Shown here: piece after piece, positions 55,936-64,000 of the stretch
Layout: every line of letters starts with the position of its first letter
Numbering within the stretch: the first letter of the stretch is position 1
From: Lysobacteraceae bacterium NML08-0793
GTDB lineage: Bacteria > Pseudomonadota > Gammaproteobacteria > Xanthomonadales > Xanthomonadaceae
DNA: 64,000 nt
Assembly (NCBI GenBank): GCA_002798275.1
Contig: NWQR01000001.1
Location: 496,001 to 560,000 of the forward strand
Reading direction: 5' to 3'
The notes under the pieces: model-generated
What the model was told of the DNA's origin: nothing
Seen by the model: the letters and a program-made list of their open reading frames with translations, nothing else
Databases searched by the model: none
Made by a program: the position numbers and the translations under genes

Positions 55936-57261
55936 ATGAGCAAAAAAATCTTCAACCTGCCCGACCTTGGCGAAGGCCTGCCCGATGCCACCATCGTCGA
56001 ATGGCATGTCAAGGAAGGCGACAGCATTCGTCTGGACGACAATCTGGTGTCGATGGAAACCGCCAAGGCGGTGGTCGATGTGCCCTCGCCGGTCAGCGGC
56101 AAGGTGCTGCGTCTTGCCGGGGGGGCCGGTGATGTGATCGTCACCGGACATTGGCTGGCCGAGTTTGAAATGGATCTGTCCATGCCACAGCGCGCCGAAG
56201 GCCAAGACACCGGCCACCATCACGGCGGCAGCGCACCACCGCCGCCTGCGGCAGCCGAGACCGCAGCGCCTGCGGCAAAGCCCGAAAACGCCGAAAAAGC
56301 CGATGCCGGCACCGTGGTCGGTGCCATGCAGGTGGGGGATGCCGTGATTACCGAGGCCGCCGTGGCCTCGGGCGGCGTGAAAGCCGTGCCCGCCGTGCGA
56401 GCCACGGCGCGCAAACTGGGCGTGGACTTGAGCCGGGTGCGCCCGACCGGCGTGGATGGCACCGTCACCATGCAGGATGTGAAGGCGGCTGCGGCCAACC
56501 CGGCGCTACTGCAAACGGCAAACGCCGCACCTGCTGCCGCACCCGCCCCGGCAGCCACTCAGCGCAGCCCCCTGTCACAAAGCGGCAAACCGATGCGCAC
56601 CCAACCGCCAAGCGTCGCAGCCAGCGGCCAGCCAGAACAACTCAAGGGCGTGCGCCGCAACATGGCGCGTGTCATGGCCGATGCCCATGCCCAAGTCGTG
56701 CCCACCACCCTGGTGGACGATGCTGATCTGCATGCCTGGATTGGCAAGCAGGACATTACCGCACGCCTGATTCGCGCCATCGTTGCAGCCTGCAAGGCAG
56801 TGCCGGCACTCAATGCCTGGTTCGATGGCGAGAAACTCAGCCGCACACTGCACCCGCATGTGGACATCGGCATCGCCGTGGATACCGAGGACGGCCTGTT
56901 TGTCCCTGCCCTGCGCAATGCCGACATGCTCGATGCCCAGGGCGTGCGCGCCGGTATCCAGCGACTGCGCGCCCAAGTGGAAAGCCGTAGCATTCCCGCC
57001 AGTGAGCTCACCGGCTATACCATCAGTCTCAGCAATTTCGGCATGTTCGCCGGCCGCTACGCTACCCCGGTGGTGGTACCACCGTGCGTGGCCATCATCG
57101 GCGCCGGCAAGCTCTCTCACGATGTGGTTGCGGTGATGGGCGGCATCGAAGTGCACCGCCGCCTGCCCATTTCGCTGACCTTTGACCACCGCGCCGCCAC
57201 CGGCGGTGAAGCCGCCCGCTTCCTGAAAGCCCTGCTCGACGATTTGGCACTGCCGAACTGA
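55936..57261 (+). CDS. pdhC: Dihydrolipoamide acyltransferase (E2) with unusual active-site motif
   Basis: A 441-residue E2. Residues 1-80 are one lipoyl domain with Lys44 in METAKAVVDV; an Ala/Pro linker follows; residues about 148-185 are the E1/E3-binding domain (AVPAVRATARKLGVDLSRV); the rest is the catalytic core. The core motif normally HxxxDG reads HRAATG at 418-423, with Thr422 in place of Asp. The His is kept. The gene ends the pdhABC operon; no E3 gene is attached. A strong terminator follows. Confidence 0.93.
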   Translation: MSKKIFNLPDLGEGLPDATIVEWHVKEGDSIRLDDNLVSMETAKAVVDVPSPVSGKVLRLAGGAGDVIVTGHWLAEFEMDLSMPQRAEGQDTGHHHGGSAPPPPAAAETAAPAAKPENAEKADAGTVVGAMQVGDAVITEAAVASGGVKAVPAVRATARKLGVDLSRVRPTGVDGTVTMQDVKAAAANPALLQTANAAPAAAPAPAATQRSPLSQSGKPMRTQPPSVAASGQPEQLKGVRRNMARVMADAHAQVVPTTLVDDADLHAWIGKQDITARLIRAIVAACKAVPALNAWFDGEKLSRTLHPHVDIGIAVDTEDGLFVPALRNADMLDAQGVRAGIQRLRAQVESRSIPASELTGYTISLSNFGMFAGRYATPVVVPPCVAIIGAGKLSHDVVAVMGGIEVHRRLPISLTFDHRAATGGEAARFLKALLDDLALPN

Positions 57262-57283
57262 GCCCCGGAAGAGGTCACAAAAC

Positions 57284-57317
57284 AAAACGCCGTGTCCACA
57301 AGGACACGGCGTTTTTA
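57284..57317. terminator. Bidirectional terminator between pdhC and trpS
   Basis: AAACGCCGTGTCC and its complement around ACAA, with T tracts on both strands, placed between the two convergent stops. Confidence 0.9.
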
Positions 57318-57333
57318 TTCGACGCTTATCGCA

Positions 57334-58635
57334 TTACTTGTCTTCGGAGAAGTGCGCCAACACCCCGGCCAGCGCTTCATGGCCTTGCTCATCCGTCAAC
57401 ATGAAATCTTGGCCCAAACCCTGGGTGTTGCCTGCTTTGAGTGCCGCCACACACTGCCCGGCCTCTTTGGGGGAGTCAAAGCCACGGCTTTGCAGCAGCA
57501 ATACATCGCCCAGGGTCAGCTTGAAATAGAACTTGCCGTCCTGCTCGCGGTACTGCTTGAAGATCGGCGCGGCATTGGTTTTTTCCCGTGTTTTTTCAGT
57601 CGCAGGGCGCGGTACAGCATTCAAATTGCGCAATCCCACGGCATCACGCAGTTTGGCCAGCAACGGCTTGGCATAACGCTCGCGCAGACGATGGGCGTTG
57701 TCCTGCAGGATGGCCTCAATCTCGTCCGGACGAGCAATCAGTGCGTCATAACGCTCGCGCAATGGCGCGATTTCCGACTCCATGCGCTGATACAGGCGCT
57801 TTTTGGCATCGCCCCAGCCAATGCCTTCGGCAAATGCCGCGCGCATCTGCGTGGTTTCATCGCTTGAGGCAAATGCCTGATACAGCTGGAACAGTGCCGA
57901 GCCTTCGGTATCTTTCGGCTCGCCCGGCGCGCGCGAATCGGTCACGATGGCCATGACGTGTTTTTCAAGTTCGGCCGAGCGGCAAAACAGCGGAATAGTG
58001 TTGTCGTAGCTCTTGGACATCTTGCGCCCATCCAGCCCCGGCAAAGTGGCGACGTTTTCATCAATCACCGCTTCGGGCAGCACGAAATAATCACCGCCGT
58101 ACACATGATTGAAGCGTTGGGCAAAATCGCGCGCCATCTCGATATGTTGCACTTGGTCGCGCCCCACCGGCACGCGCTCGGCATTGAATATCAAAATATC
58201 GGCGGCCATTAGCACCGGATACATGAACAGCCCGGCGCTGACCCCGGCATCATCGTCTTCGCCTTCGGCGCGATTCTTGTCCACGGCAGCCTTGTAGGCA
58301 TGCGCGCGGTTGAGCTGTCCCTTGCCGGCCATGCAGGTCAAGAGCCAAGTGAGCTCGGTGATCTCCGGAATATCGCTTTGCCGGTAGAACCAATTTTTCT
58401 CGACATCCAGCCCACAGGCCAGCCAGGTAGCGGCAATTTCCAGCGTGGAGCGATGCACTCTGGCCGGATCATGAGTATTGATCAGGCTGTGCAGGTCAGC
58501 AAGGAAGTAAAAATTTTCGGCATCTGCTGCCTGTGCGCTGGCAAGTGCAGGACGGATAGCACCGGCATAATTGCCAAGATGCGGCATGCCGGAAGGTTTG
58601 ATGCCGGTCAAGATACGAGTGCGGGCAGAAGACAT
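57334..58635 (-). CDS. trpS: Tryptophanyl-tRNA synthetase with C-terminal extension
   Basis: A class I synthetase that charges tRNA(Trp). The HIGH-like PSGMPHLGN and the KMSKSYDN motifs are present, in a core that corresponds to the usual 334 residues. The protein is 433 residues: after a charged linker (PRPATEKTREKTNAAP) comes an extra C-terminal domain of about 60 residues (FYFKLTLGDVLLLQSRGFDS to VAALKAGN) that resembles the DUF1508/YegP fold. The ATG at 58635 is the family start. It is divergent from csbD. Confidence 0.94.
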   Translation of the reverse strand: MSSARTRILTGIKPSGMPHLGNYAGAIRPALASAQAADAENFYFLADLHSLINTHDPARVHRSTLEIAATWLACGLDVEKNWFYRQSDIPEITELTWLLTCMAGKGQLNRAHAYKAAVDKNRAEGEDDDAGVSAGLFMYPVLMAADILIFNAERVPVGRDQVQHIEMARDFAQRFNHVYGGDYFVLPEAVIDENVATLPGLDGRKMSKSYDNTIPLFCRSAELEKHVMAIVTDSRAPGEPKDTEGSALFQLYQAFASSDETTQMRAAFAEGIGWGDAKKRLYQRMESEIAPLRERYDALIARPDEIEAILQDNAHRLRERYAKPLLAKLRDAVGLRNLNAVPRPATEKTREKTNAAPIFKQYREQDGKFYFKLTLGDVLLLQSRGFDSPKEAGQCVAALKAGNTQGLGQDFMLTDEQGHEALAGVLAHFSEDK

Positions 58636-58777
58636 GGGGAAGCTCCAAAACGCGAAGGCGCAGATTCTACGCGCACCCTCACGCGGCCTGCACAAATCCG
58701 ACACATTGTCTTGACGTGCGCACTTGTATGGTGGTCTTCGACGGCCAAGACCGTCGCCCCCAATCAGGAGAAAATCA

Positions 58778-58990
58778 ATGAACAAAGACATCATCGCCGG
58801 CAAGTGGAAGCAGCTCAAAGGCAAGGCACAAGCCAAATGGGGTGACTTGACCGACGACGTGTTCGACGTGGCCGAAGGCAACCGCGAATATCTGGTCGGC
58901 AAACTTCAAGAAAAATACGGCTGGGCCAAGGAGCGCGTCGAAGACGAGCTGAACGCCTTTGAAAAGATGCTTGAAAGCGACCACGACTAA
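58778..58990 (+). CDS. CsbD-family stress protein
   Basis: A 70-residue CsbD-like protein: [27 protein letters not shown] (beginning and core of the family) followed by an amphipathic helix ([21 protein letters not shown]). CsbD proteins are abundant under general stress; their action is unknown. A clear AGGAG lies eight bases before the ATG. It stands alone. Confidence 0.93.
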   Translation: MNKDIIAGKWKQLKGKAQAKWGDLTDDVFDVAEGNREYLVGKLQEKYGWAKERVEDELNAFEKMLESDHD

Positions 58991-59057
58991 ACCCCAACCG
59001 TATCGCCGTGATGATTGGCCGCCTACGGGCGGCCAATTGCATGGCTGGCAGCCGCCA

Positions 59058-60341
59058 TCACCACTTCAAAATCGCTGCCAGTCCGCCCAGCGCACTGGAC
59101 TGCAAATGCAGTTGCGCCCCCAGTGAAGCGGCTGCCGTCTGCGCGATGGCCAGCCCAAGGCCACTGCCCTGCCCCGGGCTTCCGGGCATCCGGTAAAAGC
59201 GGTCGAATACCCGCGCACGCTCGGTCTCGGGAATGCCGGGGCCGCTGTCTTCAACACGAATGTCAGCGGCAATGTGTACCTCCACCACACCGCCTGCCGG
59301 TGTGTATTTGATGGCGTTGTCCAGCAGATTGCGCATCACTGCGGCAAATGCCGCAAGACTGCCCCGCACGCGCAAGGGCTGCTGTTCGACAAGCGCCAGC
59401 CGGATACCGGCCTTGGCCGCCAGCGGTGCGTATTCTTCCAGCAAGGGCTTGAGCGTTTTGCCAGCATCAAAATCGGCACCATCCTCGCCAGTCGCTTCCT
59501 GTCTTGCCAGCAGCAGCAATTGCTCCACCAGCCGCGCAGCGCGCTGTATGCCTTGCCGCTGCTCGGCAATCGCCTCGTGCAAGGCGGTCGGTTCATCGGC
59601 CTGCCGGATGGCCTCGTTCTGCAACAGCAATGCCGTCAGCGGCGTGCGCAATTCATGCGCGGCATCGGAGACAAACTGCCGCTGCTGCTCGTAGGCGCGT
59701 TCCATGCGCGCCATCAACGCATTGGTTGCTTCAGCCAATGGCACGATTTCGGCCGGCATCCCGCGCATTTCCAGCGGCATCATTTCGCCCGGCTTGCGCA
59801 GTGCCAGCTCGGCTTGCAGGCGTGTGAGTGGACGCAAGGCCAAAGTAACGATCAGCGCCGTTGCCAACACGATGCTGAAGGCCACCAGCAGCATCGGCCA
59901 GGCGCTTTCCAACGCCACTTCCCGTGCGACCTCGTAACGCTCCCCTAGGTCTTGCCCCACCTGCACCTGCATATCACCGTCGATTTCGGTATAGATGCGC
60001 AGCCGGTCGCCCGCCAGCAGGGTGTCAGCAAAGCCCGCCTGCGCCTGGCGCGGCATCAAATTGCGCCGGTCGGAGGCGTATTCCAGCTCGCCCGCGTCCC
60101 AGACTTGTAGATAAAACTGCAAGTCCTCGCCATCCTCGCGGGTACGCGGCAAGGTTTCCGCAAGGTCATCGCCGCGCGCCAGAATCTGCGCCACCTGGAC
60201 CATCTGGTAGTCGAAAATTTCTTCGGATTCGTCCAGCAGCACCTTGTAGCTCAAAGCCGCCTGCACCCCAAGCCCCAGAGTGAGCAGCGCGCCGAGCAAG
60301 ATCAAAAGGCGCAGCCGCAATGAATAAGCGCCAGATTTCAT
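59058..60341 (-). CDS. Sensor histidine kinase (QseC/PmrB-like)
   Basis: A 427-residue membrane kinase. Two transmembrane helices (about residues 8-32 and 148-168) flank a periplasmic sensor domain; a HAMP-like segment follows; the phospho-acceptor is His229 in VSDAAHELRTPLTALLL; the ATP site has NLLDNAIKYT, VEDSGPGIP and GSGLGLAI. It phosphorylates the response regulator upstream, whose stop overlaps its start (ATGA). The stimulus is unknown. Confidence 0.92.
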   Translation of the reverse strand: MKSGAYSLRLRLLILLGALLTLGLGVQAALSYKVLLDESEEIFDYQMVQVAQILARGDDLAETLPRTREDGEDLQFYLQVWDAGELEYASDRRNLMPRQAQAGFADTLLAGDRLRIYTEIDGDMQVQVGQDLGERYEVAREVALESAWPMLLVAFSIVLATALIVTLALRPLTRLQAELALRKPGEMMPLEMRGMPAEIVPLAEATNALMARMERAYEQQRQFVSDAAHELRTPLTALLLQNEAIRQADEPTALHEAIAEQRQGIQRAARLVEQLLLLARQEATGEDGADFDAGKTLKPLLEEYAPLAAKAGIRLALVEQQPLRVRGSLAAFAAVMRNLLDNAIKYTPAGGVVEVHIAADIRVEDSGPGIPETERARVFDRFYRMPGSPGQGSGLGLAIAQTAAASLGAQLHLQSSALGGLAAILKW

Positions 60342-61009
60342 TTTTCACCTTGGTTGGTGGGAACCCGATATCCCAGCCCGCGCACGTTCTGGATGATGCC
60401 GCTGCCCAATTTGCGACGAATGCCGTGGATATACACCTCCACGGCATTGCTGTTGATTTCATCGCGCCAGCCGTAGAGTTTTTCTTCCAGCTGGGCGCGG
60501 CTCAACACTTGCCCAGGCCGCAGAAGCAACGGCTCCAGCACTGCCCATTCGCGGGCGGAAAGCAGCACCTCCTTGTCGGCCAGCTGCGCCTTGCGCGCGG
60601 CCGTATCCAGCCAAACCTCGCCATGCCGATAGCCCGGCTCGGCTCTGTCCATTGCCCGTCGCCTGAGTGCGCGCAAACGCGCCAGCAACTCGTCGAAATC
60701 AAACGGCTTCAGCACATAGTCGTCCGCCCCGGCATCCAGCCCGGCTATCCGGTCTGGCACCGCATCACGGGCAGTAGCGACCAACACCGGCGTGGTATCG
60801 CCCCTTGCGCGCAGACGACGCAATACCGCCAAGCCGTCCAAACGCGGCAAGCCAAGATCCAGCAATACCAAGTCATAGGCCGTGCTGCAAAGCGCGGTAT
60901 CGGCCTCGATGCCATCTTTTGCCCAGTCCACCACATAATGCGCCCGCGTCAGCAGCTTGAGCAGCACCTCGCCAATCATCGGGTCATCTTCCACCAGCAA
61001 AAGCCGCAT
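60338..61009 (-). CDS. OmpR-family response regulator
   Basis: A 223-residue regulator with a receiver domain (phospho-acceptor Asp51 in LVLLDLGLPRLDG, acidic pair VEDDP, Lys in KPFDFDELLARL) and a winged-helix DNA-binding domain (LSAREWAVLEPLL, NAVEVYIHGIRRKLG). The ATG at 61009 begins MRLLLVEDD. Operon order is PepSY protein, regulator, kinase. Closest types are QseB and PmrA. Confidence 0.94.
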   Translation of the reverse strand: MRLLLVEDDPMIGEVLLKLLTRAHYVVDWAKDGIEADTALCSTAYDLVLLDLGLPRLDGLAVLRRLRARGDTTPVLVATARDAVPDRIAGLDAGADDYVLKPFDFDELLARLRALRRRAMDRAEPGYRHGEVWLDTAARKAQLADKEVLLSAREWAVLEPLLLRPGQVLSRAQLEEKLYGWRDEINSNAVEVYIHGIRRKLGSGIIQNVRGLGYRVPTNQGEK

Positions 61010-61095
61010 TTCTCCCCTCCGTTTTGATGGCCGGTCATTTTCGGCATGACGAAAGGGCGGCATGCGCCGCCCTAGGTCAAGTGAACGCCAGAATA

Positions 61096-61425
61096 TCAGT
61101 CATTGTCCACGCGGCTGGAAATCACTGCGCCGCTGACGCCATCCACCTTCACTTCGTGCACGGTGTTGTCGCGCGCCACCACTTCCACCTCGAACACGAC
61201 GCGACCAAGCTCGCGGTCAAGATCGGCAGAGGTAGCGCGGCCGCCGACTTGGCGCTCGGCAATCTCGATGGCGCGCACGAGGCTGATTTTGGCAGCAGCC
61301 AAATCCCTGACTGCCTCGTGCTGCATGGTCGGCATTGCGGCGCGCTGCGGTGCGGCGACCGAAACACCTGCGGCCAGCGCCAAGCCAAGTGCCAGTGCGG
61401 AAAAAACTTTTTTGCGGGTTTTCAT
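61096..61425 (-). CDS. Periplasmic PepSY-domain protein
   Basis: A 109-residue secreted protein: signal peptide ending VSVAAPQ, then one PepSY domain (ISLVRAIEIAERQVGGRA, FEVEVVARDNTVHEVKVDGVSGAVI). PepSY domains inhibit peptidases or act near the cell surface. It lies 86 bp upstream of the response regulator on the same strand, a common arrangement in which it may feed into or be controlled by the two-component system. Confidence 0.88.
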   Translation of the reverse strand: MKTRKKVFSALALGLALAAGVSVAAPQRAAMPTMQHEAVRDLAAAKISLVRAIEIAERQVGGRATSADLDRELGRVVFEVEVVARDNTVHEVKVDGVSGAVISSRVDND

Positions 61426-61526
61426 GATTGTGCTCCTGTCGGTTTGAGAGATGTCTGTCGGGACAGGGACAGTTTCATCGCCAAGACTTAGGCAGGACTT
61501 AAAGCGGCGGCACGGTTCATCTGCCA

Positions 61527-61558
61527 TTGAAAAACCCCGCGCCAATGACGCGGGGTTT
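61527..61558 (-). terminator. Terminator of the entericidin gene
   Basis: AAACCCCGCG and CGCGGGGTTT arms, followed on minus by TTTTTC. Confidence 0.85.
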
Positions 61559-61596
61559 GCTGTAGCCGACAGCTAAAAATCAAGCAATGCCGTAAA

Positions 61597-61731
61597 TCAC
61601 TTGCCTTCGGCCTTGTCTTCGATTTTTTCACCGGCCTTTTGGATGTCCTTGCCAGCACCGGCCATGGTGTTACAGGCGGTCAGACCCATGGCAAACAGGG
61701 CCAGCAAAGCAATGCTCATCAAACGCTTCAT
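61597..61731 (-). CDS. Entericidin-family small lipoprotein
   Basis: A 44-residue lipoprotein precursor: short signal with lipobox LTAC (Cys19), then the entericidin core (AGAGKDIQKAGEKIEDKA). In E. coli the paired EcnA and EcnB modulate lysis in stationary phase; here only one copy is present. The AGGAG-type site upstream of the ATG is good. It has its own terminator. Confidence 0.9.
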   Translation of the reverse strand: MKRLMSIALLALFAMGLTACNTMAGAGKDIQKAGEKIEDKAEGK

Positions 61732-61847
61732 GAAACATCTCCTGATTTTGGTTGGGAGGAAAAGCAGCGCAAGCTGCGTGGCGACATGAAAGCGCAAATC
61801 ATGTGAACTTGCCGTGTACTGTCCACTCAGCGTTCAGCTTGGCCGCA

Positions 61848-62771
61848 TCAATCGCGCATCAGCGTGGATTTGCCGAACAGGCTTTCCACCAACTCCACCG
61901 CAAGGCGCGCAGTGGCATTGCGCTTGTCCAGCGCCGGGTTCACCTCGACCAGATCCAGCGATGCCAGCGCGCCGGTATCGGCAATCATCTCCATCATCAA
62001 CTGTGCTTCGCGGTAATTCACCCCACCCGGCACGCGTGTGCCGGTCCCCGGCGCGATACTCGGGTCGAGCATGTCCACATCGAAACTGACATGCAGATGG
62101 GTATCGGCATCCACACCCTCCAGCGCTTCTTCCATCACCCGGCGCATGCCGATTTCGTCGATATAACGCATGTCATAGATATCCAGCCCATGCTCCTTGA
62201 CCAGCCGTTTTTCTTCCCGATCCACCGAGCGAATACCAATCTGCCGGACTTCTTCCGGCTGGATTGCAGGCCCCGGTGCCCCCAGATTGACCAGCACATC
62301 CGGCCCCAGACCGCACAGGCAGGCAACCGGCATGCCGTGGATATTGCCCGAGGGCGTTACCTCGCTGGTATTGAAGTCGGCATGCGCATCCAGCCACAAC
62401 ACCCGCAGCTTTTTGCCGGTTTTGCGCACATGTGCAGCGACTGCGGCAATCGAGCCGATGGCTAGGCAATGGTCGCCGCCCAGCATGATCGGCATCCGGC
62501 CAGCGGCCAACTCCTGCGCGCTCATGTCAAAGACCGCCTGATTCCAAGCGATGACTTCCTGCAAATGCCGATACCCCTGCACTGGTGCGGCCTCCGGGTT
62601 GCGCGGGCCGGCAACATCGCCCATGTCGCGCACGTCCACCCCGCGACGGGCAATCGCATTGGCGAGCTTCGCCACCCGCAAGGCTTCTGGCCCCATCGAA
62701 GCACCGCGATGCGCGGCGCCGACATCGGTAGGTACACCAAAAATCGAGACAGGCGGGTAATTGCGAACCAT
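61848..62771 (-). CDS. rocF: Arginase
   Basis: A 307-residue ureohydrolase that splits arginine into ornithine and urea using a di-manganese site. The metal motifs are all present: GGDH, DAHADFN, and SFDVDMLDPS, plus the NIHGMPVA loop. The ATG at 62771 is the family start. It is a single gene ahead of the entericidin gene. A Mn enzyme in the same window as a Mn exporter is probably coincidence. Confidence 0.94.
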   Translation of the reverse strand: MVRNYPPVSIFGVPTDVGAAHRGASMGPEALRVAKLANAIARRGVDVRDMGDVAGPRNPEAAPVQGYRHLQEVIAWNQAVFDMSAQELAAGRMPIMLGGDHCLAIGSIAAVAAHVRKTGKKLRVLWLDAHADFNTSEVTPSGNIHGMPVACLCGLGPDVLVNLGAPGPAIQPEEVRQIGIRSVDREEKRLVKEHGLDIYDMRYIDEIGMRRVMEEALEGVDADTHLHVSFDVDMLDPSIAPGTGTRVPGGVNYREAQLMMEMIADTGALASLDLVEVNPALDKRNATARLAVELVESLFGKSTLMRD

Positions 62772-62829
62772 GACAATGCTCTTATCGGGAAAAATGACAG
62801 CGCGCATGTTAACCCGGCAGAGCAGACAC

Positions 62830-62857
62830 AAAAAAAACGGCATCTGGAAAACGCCGG
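62830..62857 (-). terminator. Probable terminator of tRNA-Thr
   Basis: A short CGGC/GCCG hairpin followed on minus by eight T, 15 bases past the tRNA 3' end. Confidence 0.55.
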
Positions 62858-62871
62858 TATCGCAACCCTCA

Positions 62872-62947
62872 TGGTGCCGGCTGTCAGACTCGAACTGACG
62901 ACCTACCGCTTACAAGGCGGTTGCTCTACCAACTGAGCTAAGCCGGC
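62872..62947 (-). tRNA. tRNA-Thr (anticodon UGU)
   Basis: A 76-base cloverleaf with encoded CCA. The acceptor arms GCCGGCT/AGCCGGC pair fully; the anticodon arm ACCGC-CTTGTAA-GCGGT gives TGT; the T loop reads GTTCGAGTC. It closely resembles E. coli tRNA-Thr(UGU). It reads ACA and probably other ACN codons. Confidence 0.97.
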
Positions 62948-62971
62948 TGATGGGGCGCGTATTCTAGCCTA

Positions 62972-63670
62972 TCAACAGCGCATGTTTTGCACTCTGGGTG
63001 CCTTGATGGCGCGGCGCTGGGCAGCGCGATCGAAGCCTGCTGGCGCCTCCACATCCAGCCAGAAACGGCCACTGCCGACGCTTTGCAGGATTTGTGCCTG
63101 AAAGCCTTTGGCACGCAATGCGGCCTGATGCCGCCGGGCGTTTTCTTCGCTGCCAAAGCGCCCCAAGGCGATGCCGTTTTGCTGCTCGCCCTGTTTGATG
63201 ACAATCAAGTCGCCAAAGCCCGCCGCGCGTAGCCGAGCCGCCATGGCATTGGCTTCTTCGGCGCTGGCAAGCGGCGGCAATTGCACGTTGTAGCCACGGC
63301 TACCGCCGCTTTCCTGACGCAGCTTCACGGTGGCGCCTGCCGCGCGCAGACTGGCTGCGGCACTGTCCGGCGCTTCGCTGAACGGGCCAAAACTTGCGCA
63401 AACCCGCTTGCCTTGGGTAGCGGACGCCGCCTCGGCCACCTCCGGCAGTGGCGTCGGGATTTCCGGCAACGGCAAGTCCTGCGGCATTTGCGCCTCCTGC
63501 ACAGGCGCAGATTGCGGCAAGGGGCCGGATTCTTCCAGCAATTCAAGCCGTGGAATCGCCGGATCCAGCACCGCCCCGGATTCGGCAGCGGCCGGACGAT
63601 GTAAGCCCCACCAGGCGAGTACGCCCAGATTCATGACCAATAACCAAACCAGCAACATTCGCGCAAACAT
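62972..63670 (-). CDS. SPOR-domain membrane-anchored protein
   Basis: A 232-residue protein with one N-terminal transmembrane helix (MLLVWLLVMNLGVLAWWGL), a Pro/Glu-rich spacer, and a C-terminal SPOR-like region (FGPFSEAPDSAAASLRAAG, NGIALGRFGSEENARRHQAAL) that in relatives binds denuded glycan at division sites. It starts 7 bp after coaX and is likely in the same operon. The ATG at 63670 is chosen because the membrane helix begins there. Confidence 0.85.
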   Translation of the reverse strand: MFARMLLVWLLVMNLGVLAWWGLHRPAAAESGAVLDPAIPRLELLEESGPLPQSAPVQEAQMPQDLPLPEIPTPLPEVAEAASATQGKRVCASFGPFSEAPDSAAASLRAAGATVKLRQESGGSRGYNVQLPPLASAEEANAMAARLRAAGFGDLIVIKQGEQQNGIALGRFGSEENARRHQAALRAKGFQAQILQSVGSGRFWLDVEAPAGFDRAAQRRAIKAPRVQNMRC

Positions 63671-63677
63671 CGGCAAA

Positions 63678-64000
63678 TTATGCCTGATTGCCGATGCCTG
63701 CCCAGCGAGCCAAGCCTTGCAGTACCCAATGCGGGCGATGCAGAGCATCGGGCAGCCCCGGCAAAAGGGCTTGCGCACCGCCGCCATGCAGACACAAAAC
63801 CGGCCTCTCGCCCAATCGCTGTGCTGCCTGCTGATGGCTCGTTTCAATCAACGCCAACGCCGCACCCTGGCAGCCTGCGGCAAGAGCATCTACGGTGTTG
63901 TCGGCAAAGCCGTTGTCCAGCCCGCCGGTCGGTGGCAATTGGGCGGCGCGCGCATACAGGCTCTCGCGCATCAGGCTGGGTGAGGGCGCGATTTTTCCGC
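63678..64000 (-). CDS. coaX: Type III pantothenate kinase (CoaX), C-terminal part
   Basis: The last 107 residues of CoaX, which phosphorylates pantothenate in coenzyme A synthesis. GLDNGFADNTVDALAAGC and CLHGGGAQAL (ATP-binding acetate/sugar kinase fold) identify it, and the C-terminal VLQGLARWA is typical. The 5' part is outside the window. It is followed by the SPOR gene, a common neighbour in xanthomonads. Confidence 0.93.
   Translation of the reverse strand, partial: GKIAPSPSLMRESLYARAAQLPPTGGLDNGFADNTVDALAAGCQGAALALIETSHQQAAQRLGERPVLCLHGGGAQALLPGLPDALHRPHWVLQGLARWAGIGNQA

Overview
The window is GC-rich (roughly 60 percent by eye), densely coded chromosomal DNA from a gammaproteobacterium. 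Markers typical of the Xanthomonadaceae/Lysobacteraceae are the fused aspartate kinase/diaminopimelate decarboxylase gene, the MurL epimerase with MurD2, a tryptophan 2,3-dioxygenase whose active-site residues carry the same numbers as in the Xanthomonas enzyme, an adjacent sigma factor/DUF3619/DUF3106 set, three TonB-dependent receptors, and the Mn riboswitch in front of an UPF0016 exporter. The genus cannot be named from the sequence. I see no rRNA, prophage, insertion sequence or CRISPR array. There is one tRNA, Thr(UGU).

Layout. 1-5.3 kb: ispE (cut by the window edge), lolB and a TPR protein on minus, divergent from hemA-prfA. 5.3-12 kb: GNAT enzyme, a T4 endonuclease V-like glycosylase, YihY, WrbA, DUF2069, a degenerate SDR with grxD, sodB, ppnN. 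12-16 kb: an Oar-like TonB receptor and MarC. 16-19.4 kb: asparaginase-domain protein, SufT, and the sigma/DUF3619/DUF3106 operon. 19.3-29 kb: HxlR regulator with a quinone/alcohol oxidoreductase, TerB/DUF697 protein, DUF819 transporter, S9 and S10 peptidases, ssb, ispB, and an intergenic repeat. 29-34.4 kb: a cell-wall operon reading lysAC, murL, murD2 on minus. 34.5-37.1 kb: PhzF, a lysine-rich HU, a histone H1-like repeat protein and a candidate small RNA. 37.5-42.6 kb: gcvT and gcvH, then hemP plus heme receptor divergent from a Mn exporter; the shared intergenic region holds a Fur box and a yybP-ykoY riboswitch. 42.6-50.5 kb: a possibly frameshifted small gene, NupC plus ribokinase, a less GC-rich patch with an orphan gene and VapBC, dusB, a YdjM-type protein, a CbiM-like permease and kynA. 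50.6-57.3 kb: a TonB receptor with a 12-G tract in its signal-peptide codons, then pdhA-pdhB-pdhC. 57.3-64 kb: trpS with an extra C-terminal domain, csbD, a PepSY/response regulator/kinase operon, entericidin, arginase, tRNA-Thr, a SPOR protein and the end of coaX.

How genes work together. lysAC, murL and murD2 supply and place diaminopimelate and D-glutamate in peptidoglycan. hemP and the receptor import heme under probable Fur control while the opposite gene exports Mn under riboswitch control. nupC and rbsK take up nucleosides and phosphorylate ribose. pdhABC is a complete E1alpha-E1beta-E2 set without E3.

The most interesting signals are: a candidate structured small RNA (about 36961-37112, minus) with its own promoter, terminator and an internal CACCUCC identical to the 16S rRNA anti-Shine-Dalgarno; a probable phase-variable poly-G tract in a TonB receptor; and the shared Fur/Mn-riboswitch control region.
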